A DNA stretch of 64,000 nt, taken from NCBI RefSeq assembly GCF_012317385.1, contig NZ_CP051144.1:1674001-1738000 (forward strand), read 5' to 3'. The translations under genes were made by a program, and so were the position numbers. The DNA is from Romboutsia sp. CE17 (lineage in GTDB: Bacteria; Bacillota; Clostridia; Peptostreptococcales; Peptostreptococcaceae). Below are positions 17,318-26,164 of this stretch, one piece after another. The notes beneath the pieces were generated by a model that saw nothing but the letters and a program-made list of their open reading frames with translations, was not told the DNA's origin and made no database searches. Every line of letters starts with the position of its first letter. The first letter of the stretch is position 1.

Positions 17318-18778
17318 TTGTTATTCTCTAATCTTATGATTAATGACAATGAACCAATTTATATACAAATAAAAAATCATATAACCGACATGATATCAAA
17401 AGGATTAATACCAGATAAAAGCAAGCTCCCTTCAACAAGGGAGCTTAGTCAACTTCTTAATATTAGTAGAAATTCAGTAGTACTTGCTTATGAAGAATTA
17501 AAATCTGAAGGGTATATTTACTCTGTATCTGGTAAAGGTACATTTGCTAATTCTAAAAATGATATTATAACAAGTAATTGGTGTGTAAATTGGGATAATC
17601 TTGAAAATAATTATTCTAAGACTGCAAACTCTATGGATATTATAAAAAATGAAATCCAATGGAAATCTAACTTAATATCTTTTAAAAGTATTTCTCCTGA
17701 TGGATCTATGTTTGATATGGATGAGCTAAAAAAATCTTTTTTAAATAGAATTTCATTAGAAGGACATAAGCTTCTTAATTATGGTTATGCTCAAGGGTAT
17801 AAGCCTTTAATAGATTATTTGCTAAAATATATGAATAATAAGGGTGTAGACACTTCTAACAAAAATATTTTAATAACTAATGGGTTTACAGAAGGATTAG
17901 ATATTGTGCTATCTTCTTTTACATCACCAGGAGATTATATAATTTGTGAAAATCCAACTCATAATACTACAATTAAAATTATGAAAGCTTTAAATTTAAA
18001 TATAATTAATGTTGATATGGATGAAAATGGATTAGATTTTAATATGCTTAATGAAAAGTTATCTATCTATAAAAATAAAATTAAGTTTGCTTATATAACG
18101 CCTTCTTATCATAACCCTACAGGAGTTGTTATGTCTCCTGAGAATAGATATAAATTTTACAATTTAATGAAGGGAAATAATATTGCTATTATTGAAGATG
18201 GTTTTAATGAAGAACTTCTTTATTCTAGTTCTCACATCTTCCCTATTGCATCCCTTGATAATTTAAACAATGGAGTTATTTACATAGGCAGTTTTTCAAA
18301 GATTTTATTCCCAGGTATGAGAATTGGATGGATACTTGCTGATAAGAATGTAATTTCTAAACTTGAAAGTGTTAAAAGATGTAAAAATATTCATGTTTCA
18401 TTCTTAGATCAAGGTATTCTTTATGATTATTTATACAATGGTGGATTTGGAAAATATGTTAAGAAAATCCGTAAATTTTATGGAGATAAGTTTAATTTTG
18501 CTTATGATTGTGTTGAAAAATATATTCCAAATGAATATGTTCTCGGAGATGGTGGGCTTCATATTTTTGTTAAACTAAAAAATATTAACTGTCGTGACCT
18601 TTTAGAAAAATGTTATATGAAAGGCGTTATCTTTATGCCTGGTGATATTTTTTATATTAATGATGATGGACATGATACTTTAAGACTCGGATTTTCTAGG
18701 TTATCTTTAGAAGATATTGAAAATGGAATAAAGATTATAGGTGAATGTGTTAGAGATATTGAAAATAACTCTATATAA
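17318..18778 (+). CDS. ddlR: MocR/PdxR-type PLP-dependent regulator, probably DdlR
   Basis: 486 residues: a GntR winged helix (about 8-78, SKLPSTRELSQLLNISRNSV) fused to a fold-type I aminotransferase domain (about 110-480), with the PLP lysine in SFSKILFPG (Lys328) and the phosphate-binding region around LITNGFTEGLDIVLSSF. A MocR regulator called DdlR controls ddl in Brevibacillus brevis and is encoded beside it; this gene is 45 bases after ddl. So regulation of ddl, and perhaps itself, in response to a D-Ala/PLP adduct is a good inference. Start is TTG behind GAGGTGG. Confidence 0.8.
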   Translation: MLFSNLMINDNEPIYIQIKNHITDMISKGLIPDKSKLPSTRELSQLLNISRNSVVLAYEELKSEGYIYSVSGKGTFANSKNDIITSNWCVNWDNLENNYSKTANSMDIIKNEIQWKSNLISFKSISPDGSMFDMDELKKSFLNRISLEGHKLLNYGYAQGYKPLIDYLLKYMNNKGVDTSNKNILITNGFTEGLDIVLSSFTSPGDYIICENPTHNTTIKIMKALNLNIINVDMDENGLDFNMLNEKLSIYKNKIKFAYITPSYHNPTGVVMSPENRYKFYNLMKGNNIAIIEDGFNEELLYSSSHIFPIASLDNLNNGVIYIGSFSKILFPGMRIGWILADKNVISKLESVKRCKNIHVSFLDQGILYDYLYNGGFGKYVKKIRKFYGDKFNFAYDCVEKYIPNEYVLGDGGLHIFVKLKNINCRDLLEKCYMKGVIFMPGDIFYINDDGHDTLRLGFSRLSLEDIENGIKIIGECVRDIENNSI

Positions 18779-18883
18779 ATTTGTACTATTTTTATATTAT
18801 TTAGCATTTATTCCGTGCAGTTTAATAATTTATATGGTATAGTAATAATTGGAAATATATTTTTTATAAAGGGGACCTGAATA

Positions 18884-19306
18884 ATGTTAGACAAAAATTG
18901 TGCTTATTGTATGGAAGGCGAATTAGTCGATCAATTTGGAATTAAAATTTGTGAATTAGAAACATCTAAAGTTTACTTATTCAAAGAACAAAGCCACAAA
19001 GGGCGTGTTATAGTTGCTCATAAAAGACATATCGGCGATATGACAATATTAAGTTCTGAAGAAAGAGCTGCTTATTTTGAAGATATAGCAAAGGTATCAA
19101 ATGCTTTACAAGCTGCGTTCAAACCAAACAAAGTAAACTATGGTGCATATGGGGATACTGGATGTCATTTACATTTTCATTTAGTTCCAAAGTATACTGA
19201 TGAATTTGAATGGGGTACTACATTTGCAATGAATCCTGAAAGAGTTACTCTTAAAGATGAAGAGTATCAAGAATTAATTGACCTAATCAAGGAAAATTTA
19301 AAATAG
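18884..19306 (+). CDS. HIT family protein (histidine triad hydrolase)
   Basis: 140 residues with the HIT motif HLHFHLVP (near residue 95) and, upstream, SHKGRVIVAHKRHIGDM. HIT proteins hydrolyse nucleoside phosphoramidates or Ap4A-type dinucleotides, or transfer nucleotidyl groups. The N-terminal NCAYCMEGEL pair of Cys and the central histidines suggest a structural zinc site, as in some bacterial members. ATG with AAAGGGGACCTGAATA upstream. Ends at a perfect hairpin. Confidence 0.88.
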   Translation: MLDKNCAYCMEGELVDQFGIKICELETSKVYLFKEQSHKGRVIVAHKRHIGDMTILSSEERAAYFEDIAKVSNALQAAFKPNKVNYGAYGDTGCHLHFHLVPKYTDEFEWGTTFAMNPERVTLKDEEYQELIDLIKENLK

Positions 19307-19315
19307 TTAATAATT

Positions 19316-19343
19316 GAGCTATCATGAAATTTCATGATAGCTC
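19316..19343. terminator. perfect palindromic hairpin after the HIT gene
   Basis: 14-bp arms (GAGCTATCATGAAA / TTTCATGATAGCTC) with no spacer. No T run follows, so termination is less certain than for the other hairpins. Confidence 0.5.
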
Positions 19344-19380
19344 TTCATTATAATAATTTTCTATTATATTTTACCTTTCT

Positions 19381-19524
19381 CTACTGATACATTGTTTCTA
19401 ATAAGCTTTTAACCCTATCAAAATCTTCACTTTTAATGATTATCTTTCTATCTATAAATCCTTTTCCAAGAGTTATTATTTTTTTATTTTTTGATATTGA
19501 GGACTCTTTATTCTTTATTTTCAT
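19381..19524 (-). CDS. small basic protein, 47 aa, hypothetical
   Basis: 47 codons, ATG at 19524 with a GGGAGATAAAA ribosome binding site and a TAG stop. The product MKIKNKESSISKNKKIITLG... is lysine-rich at the N-terminus and ends in an amphipathic helix (EDFDRVKSLLETMYQ). It begins 30 bases after the stop of the 85-residue ORF and is probably co-transcribed. No family recognised. Confidence 0.5.
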   Translation of the reverse strand: MKIKNKESSISKNKKIITLGKGFIDRKIIIKSEDFDRVKSLLETMYQ

Positions 19525-19554
19525 TTTTATCTCCCTAGTTTAGGTAAGTTCCTT

Positions 19555-19812
19555 CTACTTTATTAAACTCTCTGCATATTCATAAATATCTTTTTTAACA
19601 TAAACACTATATTCATAAGTAAAATCTTCTTTTTGACCTAAGTTTCCAATTTTACTTTCTATTATGGTTTTATCAATCATAGACATATTGCCTTTATTTT
19701 TATTTTCTATCTTATCTGTGTATTGTATATCATTTAATTCTAAAATATTTATTACTTCATTGTATTTTTCTCTTGATTTCCCTTTATATAACAATCTCTT
19801 ATCCCAAAACAT
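19555..19812 (-). CDS. hypothetical protein, 85 aa
   Basis: 85 residues starting MFWDKRLLYKGKSREKYNEV. The ATG at 19812 has AAGGAGG upstream and is preferred to an in-frame start 12 codons earlier. The predicted strand-helix order, with charged surface and no signal peptide or membrane segment, resembles small DUF2007-like signalling-domain proteins only loosely. Function unknown. Confidence 0.55.
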   Translation of the reverse strand: MFWDKRLLYKGKSREKYNEVINILELNDIQYTDKIENKNKGNMSMIDKTIIESKIGNLGQKEDFTYEYSVYVKKDIYEYAESLIK

Positions 19813-19959
19813 TTTCTTTTTCCTCCTTATTTTATAATATACTTTCATTTAGTATGTATCAAACTAATTATAAAACCTTTTAATCTATTTCTAATTTCCA
19901 AGATCTATTTAAGGTATGATTTACTATTCAAATTATAAACACATTTTCCAATAACGTTT

Positions 19960-20856
19960 TTAAAACCAACTAATTTGAGTTTTTTCATATCTGCTTTTAT
20001 AATCAGCTATAATATCTTTCATATCATATAAAAGATTGTACTTTTCACACTCTTGTTTAAAAATTTTATATAAATACTCATAATTTCTTGCACTATTTAC
20101 ATAAGATTCTCCAAAAATATCAATGTATTTTTTATCTAAATTTTGTCTTGGAAATATTTCCCTTAATTTTTCAAAGTAATATTCTCTTTGATTTTGTCTT
20201 AAGGTAACACCTAATCCATAGGAAAATACAAATTTAGCTCCACTTTCATAAGCTGATTTTATAATATTTTTTATATTTTCTTCATTATCATTAATAAAAG
20301 GTAAAACTGGCATTAATAAAACACCAACATATATTCCATTATCTGATAGTTTCTTTATTGCTTTAAACCTATCAGAGGTAGGACATACATTCCTTTCAAC
20401 TTTTTTACATAGTTCATCATCATATGTAGTTATTGTCATTTTTACCATAGTAGGTGAATGACTTTGTATCCTTTTTAATATGTCTATATCTCTAGTTACT
20501 AAATCACTTTTAGTCGCAATACATATTCCAAATCTATTCTCATCAATTAGCTTCAAAGCTTCTCTAGTTAGCATATATTTTTCTTCAAATGGATTATATG
20601 GATCGCTCATAGCACCAGTTCCTACAACCCCTTTAGTCTTTTTAGATTTAAGGTTCTTTTTTATTATTTCTGTTGAATTTTCTTTAATTCTAACCCTATC
20701 AAATTCAATGATTTGATAGCAGCTACTCCTAGAGTCACAATATATACATCCATGACAACATCCTTTATATATATTCATATTGTAATTTATTCCAAACCAA
20801 TTTGGATTTTCTTTATAGCTAGAAGATATTATTGTCTTAGTTTGTATGAATTCCAT
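19960..20856 (-). CDS. SPL family radical SAM protein
   Basis: 298 residues. The radical SAM cluster motif CCHGCIYC lies near residue 33 (CxxxCxxC: MNIYKGCCHGCIYCDSRSS). YNPFEEKYMLTREALKLI, VGTGAMSDPYNPFE and LMPVLPFINDNEENI are features of the COG1533 family that includes spore photoproduct lyase-like proteins. True spore photoproduct lyase has a different length and motif context, so repair of UV lesions is not implied. Reaction unknown. Single gene, divergent from the mutarotase-like gene. Confidence 0.82.
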   Translation of the reverse strand: MEFIQTKTIISSSYKENPNWFGINYNMNIYKGCCHGCIYCDSRSSCYQIIEFDRVRIKENSTEIIKKNLKSKKTKGVVGTGAMSDPYNPFEEKYMLTREALKLIDENRFGICIATKSDLVTRDIDILKRIQSHSPTMVKMTITTYDDELCKKVERNVCPTSDRFKAIKKLSDNGIYVGVLLMPVLPFINDNEENIKNIIKSAYESGAKFVFSYGLGVTLRQNQREYYFEKLREIFPRQNLDKKYIDIFGESYVNSARNYEYLYKIFKQECEKYNLLYDMKDIIADYKSRYEKTQISWF

Positions 20857-21091
20857 AAAATTATAATTCCTCTCTTTTAGCTTTTAAGTATGTTAGCATT
20901 ATTATGCCATTATATTTACATACATTTCAATATTTATTAATTTTACTTTTCTATTTGTAGATATTGTTACTATATATTAGAAGAAATATTTTATTTATGT
21001 AAATTTCTACAATAAAATAGAAACTACTTTCAAAGGTATTTGAATAATAAAAATAGAACTTAATTACGAATATTTATTTTGGAGGTATTTT

Positions 21092-22279
21092 ATGAGAAAG
21101 AGAACAAAAGCTATGGCTATTGCTATAGCCTCAATATTTGTGCTTAGTACTGGGGGAGTAGGTTATAATTCAAAAGTATTAGCTGATAAAGGAAATAATA
21201 ATAGTCCAAGAAGAATACTTTGGGAGCATGCTGGTGACTTAGAAGCTCAATTTGGACAAAGTAAAAACATAGGTACTGCTGGATTACTTATTGGTGAGTA
21301 TAATGGGTATATAATTGCTGGTGGTGGAGCTAACTTTCCAGATAAGCCAGTAGCTGAAGGGGGAGCTAAAAAATCTTATCCAGATATTTATATTTTAAAA
21401 GAGGATGATGGAAAATTAAAACAAGTTAACCATACTACATTAGATTATGAAATAGCTTATGGAAGTTCTATAACTACTGATGAAGGCGTGTATTACATAG
21501 GTGGAAGTACTAATGAAGATGAAGCAGATAATGTTACTTTATTCACTGTTGATAAAAAAGGTAATCTTAAGAGTAAGTTAATAGGAGATTTACCTTTTGC
21601 AATTAGTGATGGAATTGCAGTAAAAAAAGGAAATTATATATATGTAGGACTAGGTAAACAAAAAACTGAGAAAGATGATAAATATAAATCAAGCAATAAA
21701 ATGTATAAATTTAATATAAAAACAGGAGAAACAACAGAAATAGCATCTATGCCAGGAGAAGATACTAGAAATCAAGCTGTTGCTCAAATTTTAGATGATA
21801 AACTTTATGTATTTAGTGGTGGAGATACTGTTGCTTATACAGATGGCTATAGATATAACTTTAATAAAGATAAATGGGAAAGCGTTTCCGATATTGAAGT
21901 AAATAATAAAGATATTTCTTTATTAGGAGCTAGCTCTGTTAAAATTAATGATGATGAAATGCTTGTTATAGGTGGTTTTGATAAAACTGTTTATGATTAT
22001 GCTGTTGATAAACTAAATTCTTTAAAAGATGATGAATTACTTGAATTTAAAAAATCATATTTTGGGGCAGATCCTTCTGAACTTAGATGGAATAAACAAA
22101 TTTTAATATACAATGCTGAAGAAGATTCTTGGAGAAGTATTGGTGAAGTACCTTTTGATGCACCTTGTGGAGCTGGTGTAGTTTTAGGTAGTAAAGATAA
22201 AATTTATTCAATAAATGGAGAAATAAAACCTGGTACAAGAACTAATAGAACTTATTCTGGTACATTGTTCTATAAATAA
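21092..22279 (+). CDS. secreted cyclically-permuted mutarotase-like kelch protein (NanM-related)
   Basis: 395 residues with a signal peptide (positive RKRTK then a hydrophobic stretch, cleavage near ADK at about residue 33). Kelch beta-propeller repeats follow: IIAGGGANFPD, YYIGGSTNED, LYVFSGGDT, MLVIGGFDK and the final IYSINGEIKPGTRTNRTY. This matches the cyclically-permuted mutarotase family (TIGR03548), relatives of E. coli NanM that interconvert alpha and beta anomers of N-acetylneuraminate. An extracellular form fits the secreted sialidase at 36280. ATG with TTTGGAGGT. Own terminator follows. Confidence 0.82.
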   Translation: MRKRTKAMAIAIASIFVLSTGGVGYNSKVLADKGNNNSPRRILWEHAGDLEAQFGQSKNIGTAGLLIGEYNGYIIAGGGANFPDKPVAEGGAKKSYPDIYILKEDDGKLKQVNHTTLDYEIAYGSSITTDEGVYYIGGSTNEDEADNVTLFTVDKKGNLKSKLIGDLPFAISDGIAVKKGNYIYVGLGKQKTEKDDKYKSSNKMYKFNIKTGETTEIASMPGEDTRNQAVAQILDDKLYVFSGGDTVAYTDGYRYNFNKDKWESVSDIEVNNKDISLLGASSVKINDDEMLVIGGFDKTVYDYAVDKLNSLKDDELLEFKKSYFGADPSELRWNKQILIYNAEEDSWRSIGEVPFDAPCGAGVVLGSKDKIYSINGEIKPGTRTNRTYSGTLFYK

Positions 22280-22290
22280 TACTGAACAAT

Positions 22291-22332
22291 ATAAAAAATA
22301 TGGTGCCTGTGTTTTACAAGCGCCATATTTTT
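22291..22332 (+). terminator. hairpin terminator
   Basis: AAAAAATATGGTG pairs with CGCCATATTTTTT (one G-U), T run on the 3' side, just after the mutarotase-like gene. Confidence 0.75.
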
Positions 22333-22418
22333 TAATTTATCTTGAAATATATAATTTTTATACTCATACATATACCATATATTAATTTAAGATTATTGAT
22401 ATATTAGTTCCTTAACTT

Positions 22419-24830
22419 CTAAATATTATATATATCAGAAAATTCTATATCACATCTCTCAATATGCTTAGATTTTCTATAAATATCATTTTTATTATTA
22501 TTATTTTCTTCATTTAACTTAATAGGGATACTAAATATGAATTCTGAACCTTTATTGACTTCACTATTTACATTTATTTGTCCTCCATGTAATTCTACTA
22601 AATTTTTCACTAGTGAAAGCCCTATCCCGCTACCTTCACACTTTCTATTAAAAGATATATCTACTTGCCCAAATCTATCAAATATAACATCTAATTTATC
22701 TTTTGGTATACCTACACCGCTGTCTTTTACAGATACTATTACTTCATCTTGAGTAGAATCTATTTTAACTTTTATAAAGCCATTCTCTGGTGTATATTTT
22801 ATAGCATTAGATAAAAGATTTAACATTATTCTTTCTATTTTATCTGGATCACAATATGTAATAAGTTCTTCATCGCTTGTATCAAATATAAGATTTATTT
22901 TATTATTTTTTGTATAATCAGCTACAGATAGAGTTATATCTTCAACAATATTTATAATATTTTGGTTAGAGCATCTAAGCTCATACATTCCTATATCCAT
23001 TTTACTTATATCTATTAAATTGTTTACTAGTCTTAGCAATCTGTATGAATTTTGTTTTATATATTTAGTATATTTCTTTAAGCTATCTAACTGGATACTA
23101 TTATTTTCTATATTTCTATTAATTACTTGCATAGTACCTAAAATAATATTTATTGGGGTTCTAAATTCATGAGATATATTTGAAAAGAATTCATTTTTGA
23201 CAACTTCTAACTTTACAGCTTCTTCTAATATTCTTTTTTCTTTTTCTATTTCTAAATTTTTTGTAATATCCCTTGCTGTTGCTATATATACTTCTTCATC
23301 TCTTAGATACTCACTACTCCATTCAAGATAAATGTAGTTTCCATTCTTATGCCTGTATCTAATAATATTTCTAACAAGCTTACCTTCTATATCATCTAAT
23401 TTACACTTTTCTCTGAAATTTTTTAAATCTTTTGGATGAACTATTTCTTTACATGGGATTGACAATAATTCATCTTCTGTCCACCCTAGGATATTATACC
23501 AACTAGAGCTTACTCTTTTTAAATAGCCATCTTTTCCTACTATAGCTACTAAGTCAGCTGATATATTTAAATACCTCTCTAGCTCTTTTTCTGTATATTC
23601 ACGCTTTTTATTTTCAATATATACTTCTTGCAATAGTGTAAAATTTTTAATTATCATGCCTATTTTATTACATATATATTTCATATACTCATCACTATTA
23701 CATTTAGGCGAATTTCCATTTTTATAACTTAAGCTTATGATTCCAATAAATTCATTATTTAACTCTATTAAATAATTTCCCAAATATCCTAAATCATCTA
23801 TATCATTATAATTTAGATTTAGTAATTTATATATCTTATCTTTTGGAAATATAGAATTGAAGTAATTTCTATATTTATCTAAGTTTACTTCAGGATTTTT
23901 TATAGAAATAAAATCTAAATTATTAAGAAACGTTTTAGAATCTTTTAACTTTATATAAGGTATTAATCCTTTTTTATTTTTATCATATAATAATATAGAA
24001 ATACCATCTGATTGCGTATAATCTAATATATTTTCTCCAATCTTACTTAGTATTTTAATTAATTCAATATTATCATCGCTACTACCATCAAAATCACTTT
24101 CAAATTCTGCTTTATTATAATTTTTATATAATTCTTCTGATAATATTTTTGATAAATTAATATTTTTAGTTGTAGCTACAATATATTTGAATTTTTCATT
24201 TTTATCGAATATTGGAGCTTTGTAACTATCATACCAGTAGATCTTATTTCCAAATGATAGTTTTTCATTAAATATCTTTGGACTTTTATTCTTGCAAACT
24301 TCATTATTATTTTTTTCAAGATCTTTATAATCATCATAATCCCAATGATCTCTATTATATGTTCCAATTATATCTTCTCTTTTTTTATTTAATATATTAG
24401 CAAAAGCCTTGTTAACATATAAATATTTTTCATCAGGGTCTAAGATAAATGTGCAAATATTAATATTATCTAAAAGATCCTCTAACATTTCTATTGTATA
24501 TAATTTTGAATTTGCTTCTTTACCTATAATAAAAATACTTTTTTCATTTTTAAAATTCTCTATGCTTATATTGAAATTTATATTGACTACTTCATTTGAC
24601 CTTGAGTAAAACTCTAAAGTTTTGTTTATTCCCTTAGAATCTTTTAGTATATTAATAAGATTATTTTTCTTAAATCGTGTTATTTTATCTATCTTTAAAT
24701 TTAATACTTCCTCATTATTGTAATTTAGTCGCTTTAAAAATGACTCATTAGCAAAAATTATTTCCCCATTATAATTCAATACAACTATATAGTCACTAAT
24801 TTTATTATATATATTTAACATTCTATTCAC
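22419..24830 (-). CDS. orphan cytoplasmic PAS/GAF sensor histidine kinase
   Basis: 803 residues with no transmembrane segment. Order: PAS (about 5-115), PAS (about 120-235), GAF-like (about 255-400), PAS (about 410-535), HisKA with ISHEFRTPINIILG (phospho-His554) and HATPase_c (about 670-785) with N box NLLSNAIKYTP, G1 DSGVGIPKDK and G2 GSGIGLSLVKN. There is no receiver domain and no response-regulator gene nearby, so the partner is elsewhere. Orphan soluble PAS kinases in Clostridia often feed phosphate to Spo0A; that role is inference. ATG with AAAAGGTGAATAGA. Confidence 0.88.
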   Translation of the reverse strand: MNRMLNIYNKISDYIVVLNYNGEIIFANESFLKRLNYNNEEVLNLKIDKITRFKKNNLINILKDSKGINKTLEFYSRSNEVVNINFNISIENFKNEKSIFIIGKEANSKLYTIEMLEDLLDNINICTFILDPDEKYLYVNKAFANILNKKREDIIGTYNRDHWDYDDYKDLEKNNNEVCKNKSPKIFNEKLSFGNKIYWYDSYKAPIFDKNEKFKYIVATTKNINLSKILSEELYKNYNKAEFESDFDGSSDDNIELIKILSKIGENILDYTQSDGISILLYDKNKKGLIPYIKLKDSKTFLNNLDFISIKNPEVNLDKYRNYFNSIFPKDKIYKLLNLNYNDIDDLGYLGNYLIELNNEFIGIISLSYKNGNSPKCNSDEYMKYICNKIGMIIKNFTLLQEVYIENKKREYTEKELERYLNISADLVAIVGKDGYLKRVSSSWYNILGWTEDELLSIPCKEIVHPKDLKNFREKCKLDDIEGKLVRNIIRYRHKNGNYIYLEWSSEYLRDEEVYIATARDITKNLEIEKEKRILEEAVKLEVVKNEFFSNISHEFRTPINIILGTMQVINRNIENNSIQLDSLKKYTKYIKQNSYRLLRLVNNLIDISKMDIGMYELRCSNQNIINIVEDITLSVADYTKNNKINLIFDTSDEELITYCDPDKIERIMLNLLSNAIKYTPENGFIKVKIDSTQDEVIVSVKDSGVGIPKDKLDVIFDRFGQVDISFNRKCEGSGIGLSLVKNLVELHGGQINVNSEVNKGSEFIFSIPIKLNEENNNNKNDIYRKSKHIERCDIEFSDIYNI

Positions 24831-25147
24831 CTTTTACCCACTTAAAATGATATATTTACATGTTTTACCATAATATTGCATATGAACATTATATCATAGA
24901 CAATATTTTTATACAGTATATATATTATTTAATTAAAGATTATATATTATCAAAGGGCGTAAAAATTTTTTATAAAGATTTCATTTGCTTAAAAAAAAAC
25001 TAGGTCTATAAGTATTACCTGTTATTAACATTATATTTTTCTGATTAGTCTTATTTATAATCTTTATAAAAGATATTGTTAATTTATAATTATTGTATGA
25101 TTGTTGTTATCTATAGTTATTAAGTTAATATAATTTCTTTAAACATA
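24831..25147. other. intergenic region without a gene
   Basis: About 320 bases of AT-rich DNA between the kinase start and the mgtC terminator. I see no open frame with a ribosome binding site and no strong hairpin; it presumably holds the kinase promoter. Confidence 0.5.
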
Positions 25148-25196
25148 AAAAAGAGATGCCTCCCTTAATGGCTACAAAAACCATTTATTGCATCTC
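25148..25196 (-). terminator. terminator of the MgtC gene
   Basis: On the minus strand GAGATGC ... AAATGG ... CCATT ... GCATCTC forms a two-part stem followed by TTTTTT, just after the stop codon. Confidence 0.75.
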
Positions 25197-25198
25197 AT

Positions 25199-25657
25199 CT
25201 AAAACTCACTCTCATCATCTTCATTTTCTTTGCGTCTTTTCTTTATAAATCTAGATATAAACACATTTAATTCAATTAATATAGCTGTAACAATAGCCAT
25301 CCCATAATACCCCAAACCAATAGATATTCCTATTGCTGCCAAACAAAATACTATTGATGCACTAGTTAATCCTCTGACTGATTTTTCATTATCATTTCTT
25401 TGAGTAAAGATAACTCCACCACCTATAAAACCTATAGAACTTATTATTGTAGATATAAGTCTTGAAGGGTCTGCATCTGTTCCAATCGCATAGGCTGATA
25501 TTATTGTTAAAAGTGTACATCCAAGAGTTAAAGTTGATAATGTTCCAAATCCAATTATTCCTCCTCTATTTCCACGTTCAAGCCCAATTATTCCGCCTAT
25601 TAGTGCTGCAAGTAATAATTTAGGTATATGTTCTTGTAATAACATTAATTCTTCCAT
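25199..25657 (-). CDS. MgtC/SapB family membrane protein
   Basis: 152 residues. The N-terminal LLLAALIGGIIGLERGNRGGIIGFGTLSTLTLG matches the MgtC signature, followed by about four transmembrane helices and a KKRRKE cytoplasmic tail. In pathogens MgtC supports growth at low Mg and inhibits F-type ATP synthase; the short clostridial form lacks the C-terminal ACT-like domain and its role is unknown. Starts ATG with AAAGGAGACTTAT. Single gene with its own terminator. Confidence 0.85.
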   Translation of the reverse strand: MEELMLLQEHIPKLLLAALIGGIIGLERGNRGGIIGFGTLSTLTLGCTLLTIISAYAIGTDADPSRLISTIISSIGFIGGGVIFTQRNDNEKSVRGLTSASIVFCLAAIGISIGLGYYGMAIVTAILIELNVFISRFIKKRRKENEDDESEF

Positions 25658-26130
25658 ATAAGTCTCCTTTTTAATTTTATAATTTAATTCCTATTTATAT
25701 TTTATGTATAATCTTATATCGTATTAATCAAATTATTTTTTGTATTTATGTATAAATTACAATTTTCCACTATAAAAATGCAGGCATCGGAATCTGCCTT
25801 TTTTGTGTAATTAATGGATTAAGTACTGCTTTGTTTACCAGTTGTTTCCTTTAAATATAATAATAAAATATTATAATAAATTTCTCAACAATTAAAAATA
25901 CTTATATCCTAAGAATACAAGTACTTTTTTAATTGTTGTTATTTATCTTTATAAATTGTCTTAAATAAAAAATAATCCACTTAAGAAAGTAAATTAAATA
26001 TAAAAAATATAACAGATATCTCGCAATTTATTTTTAGCTATTATATATGCAATATTACTCATATAATATTGCATATATAATTAAATTTATACTAGCATTC
26101 ATAGATTATATCTTCTATTATATTATTAAT
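25658..26130. other. intergenic region with several hairpins, no gene
   Basis: About 470 bases. Near 25780-25808 AGGCA/TGCCT followed by TTTTTT reads as a plus-strand terminator with no gene in front of it. At 25887-25939 a long hairpin has arms AACAATTAAAAA and TTTTTTAATTGTT with an inner ACTT/AAGT. At 26044-26077 ATATGCAATATTA pairs with TAATATTGCATAT. No coding frame with a ribosome binding site is visible. A small RNA ending at 25808 is possible. Confidence 0.4.
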
Positions 26131-26164
26131 TTATATTGATTCAAATGAAATTGAATCAATATAA
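26131..26164. terminator. hairpin overlapping the end of the RACo gene
   Basis: Perfect 14-bp inverted repeat (TTATATTGATTCAA / TTGAATCAATATAA) with a 6-base loop, covering the last codons and stop of the RACo gene. Likely the 3' end of the corrinoid operon. Confidence 0.55.

Noticed and set aside
19960-20856. Spore photoproduct lyase proper
   Set aside because: Belongs to the wider SPL/COG1533 radical SAM family but motif context differs from SplB; DNA repair function not supported.
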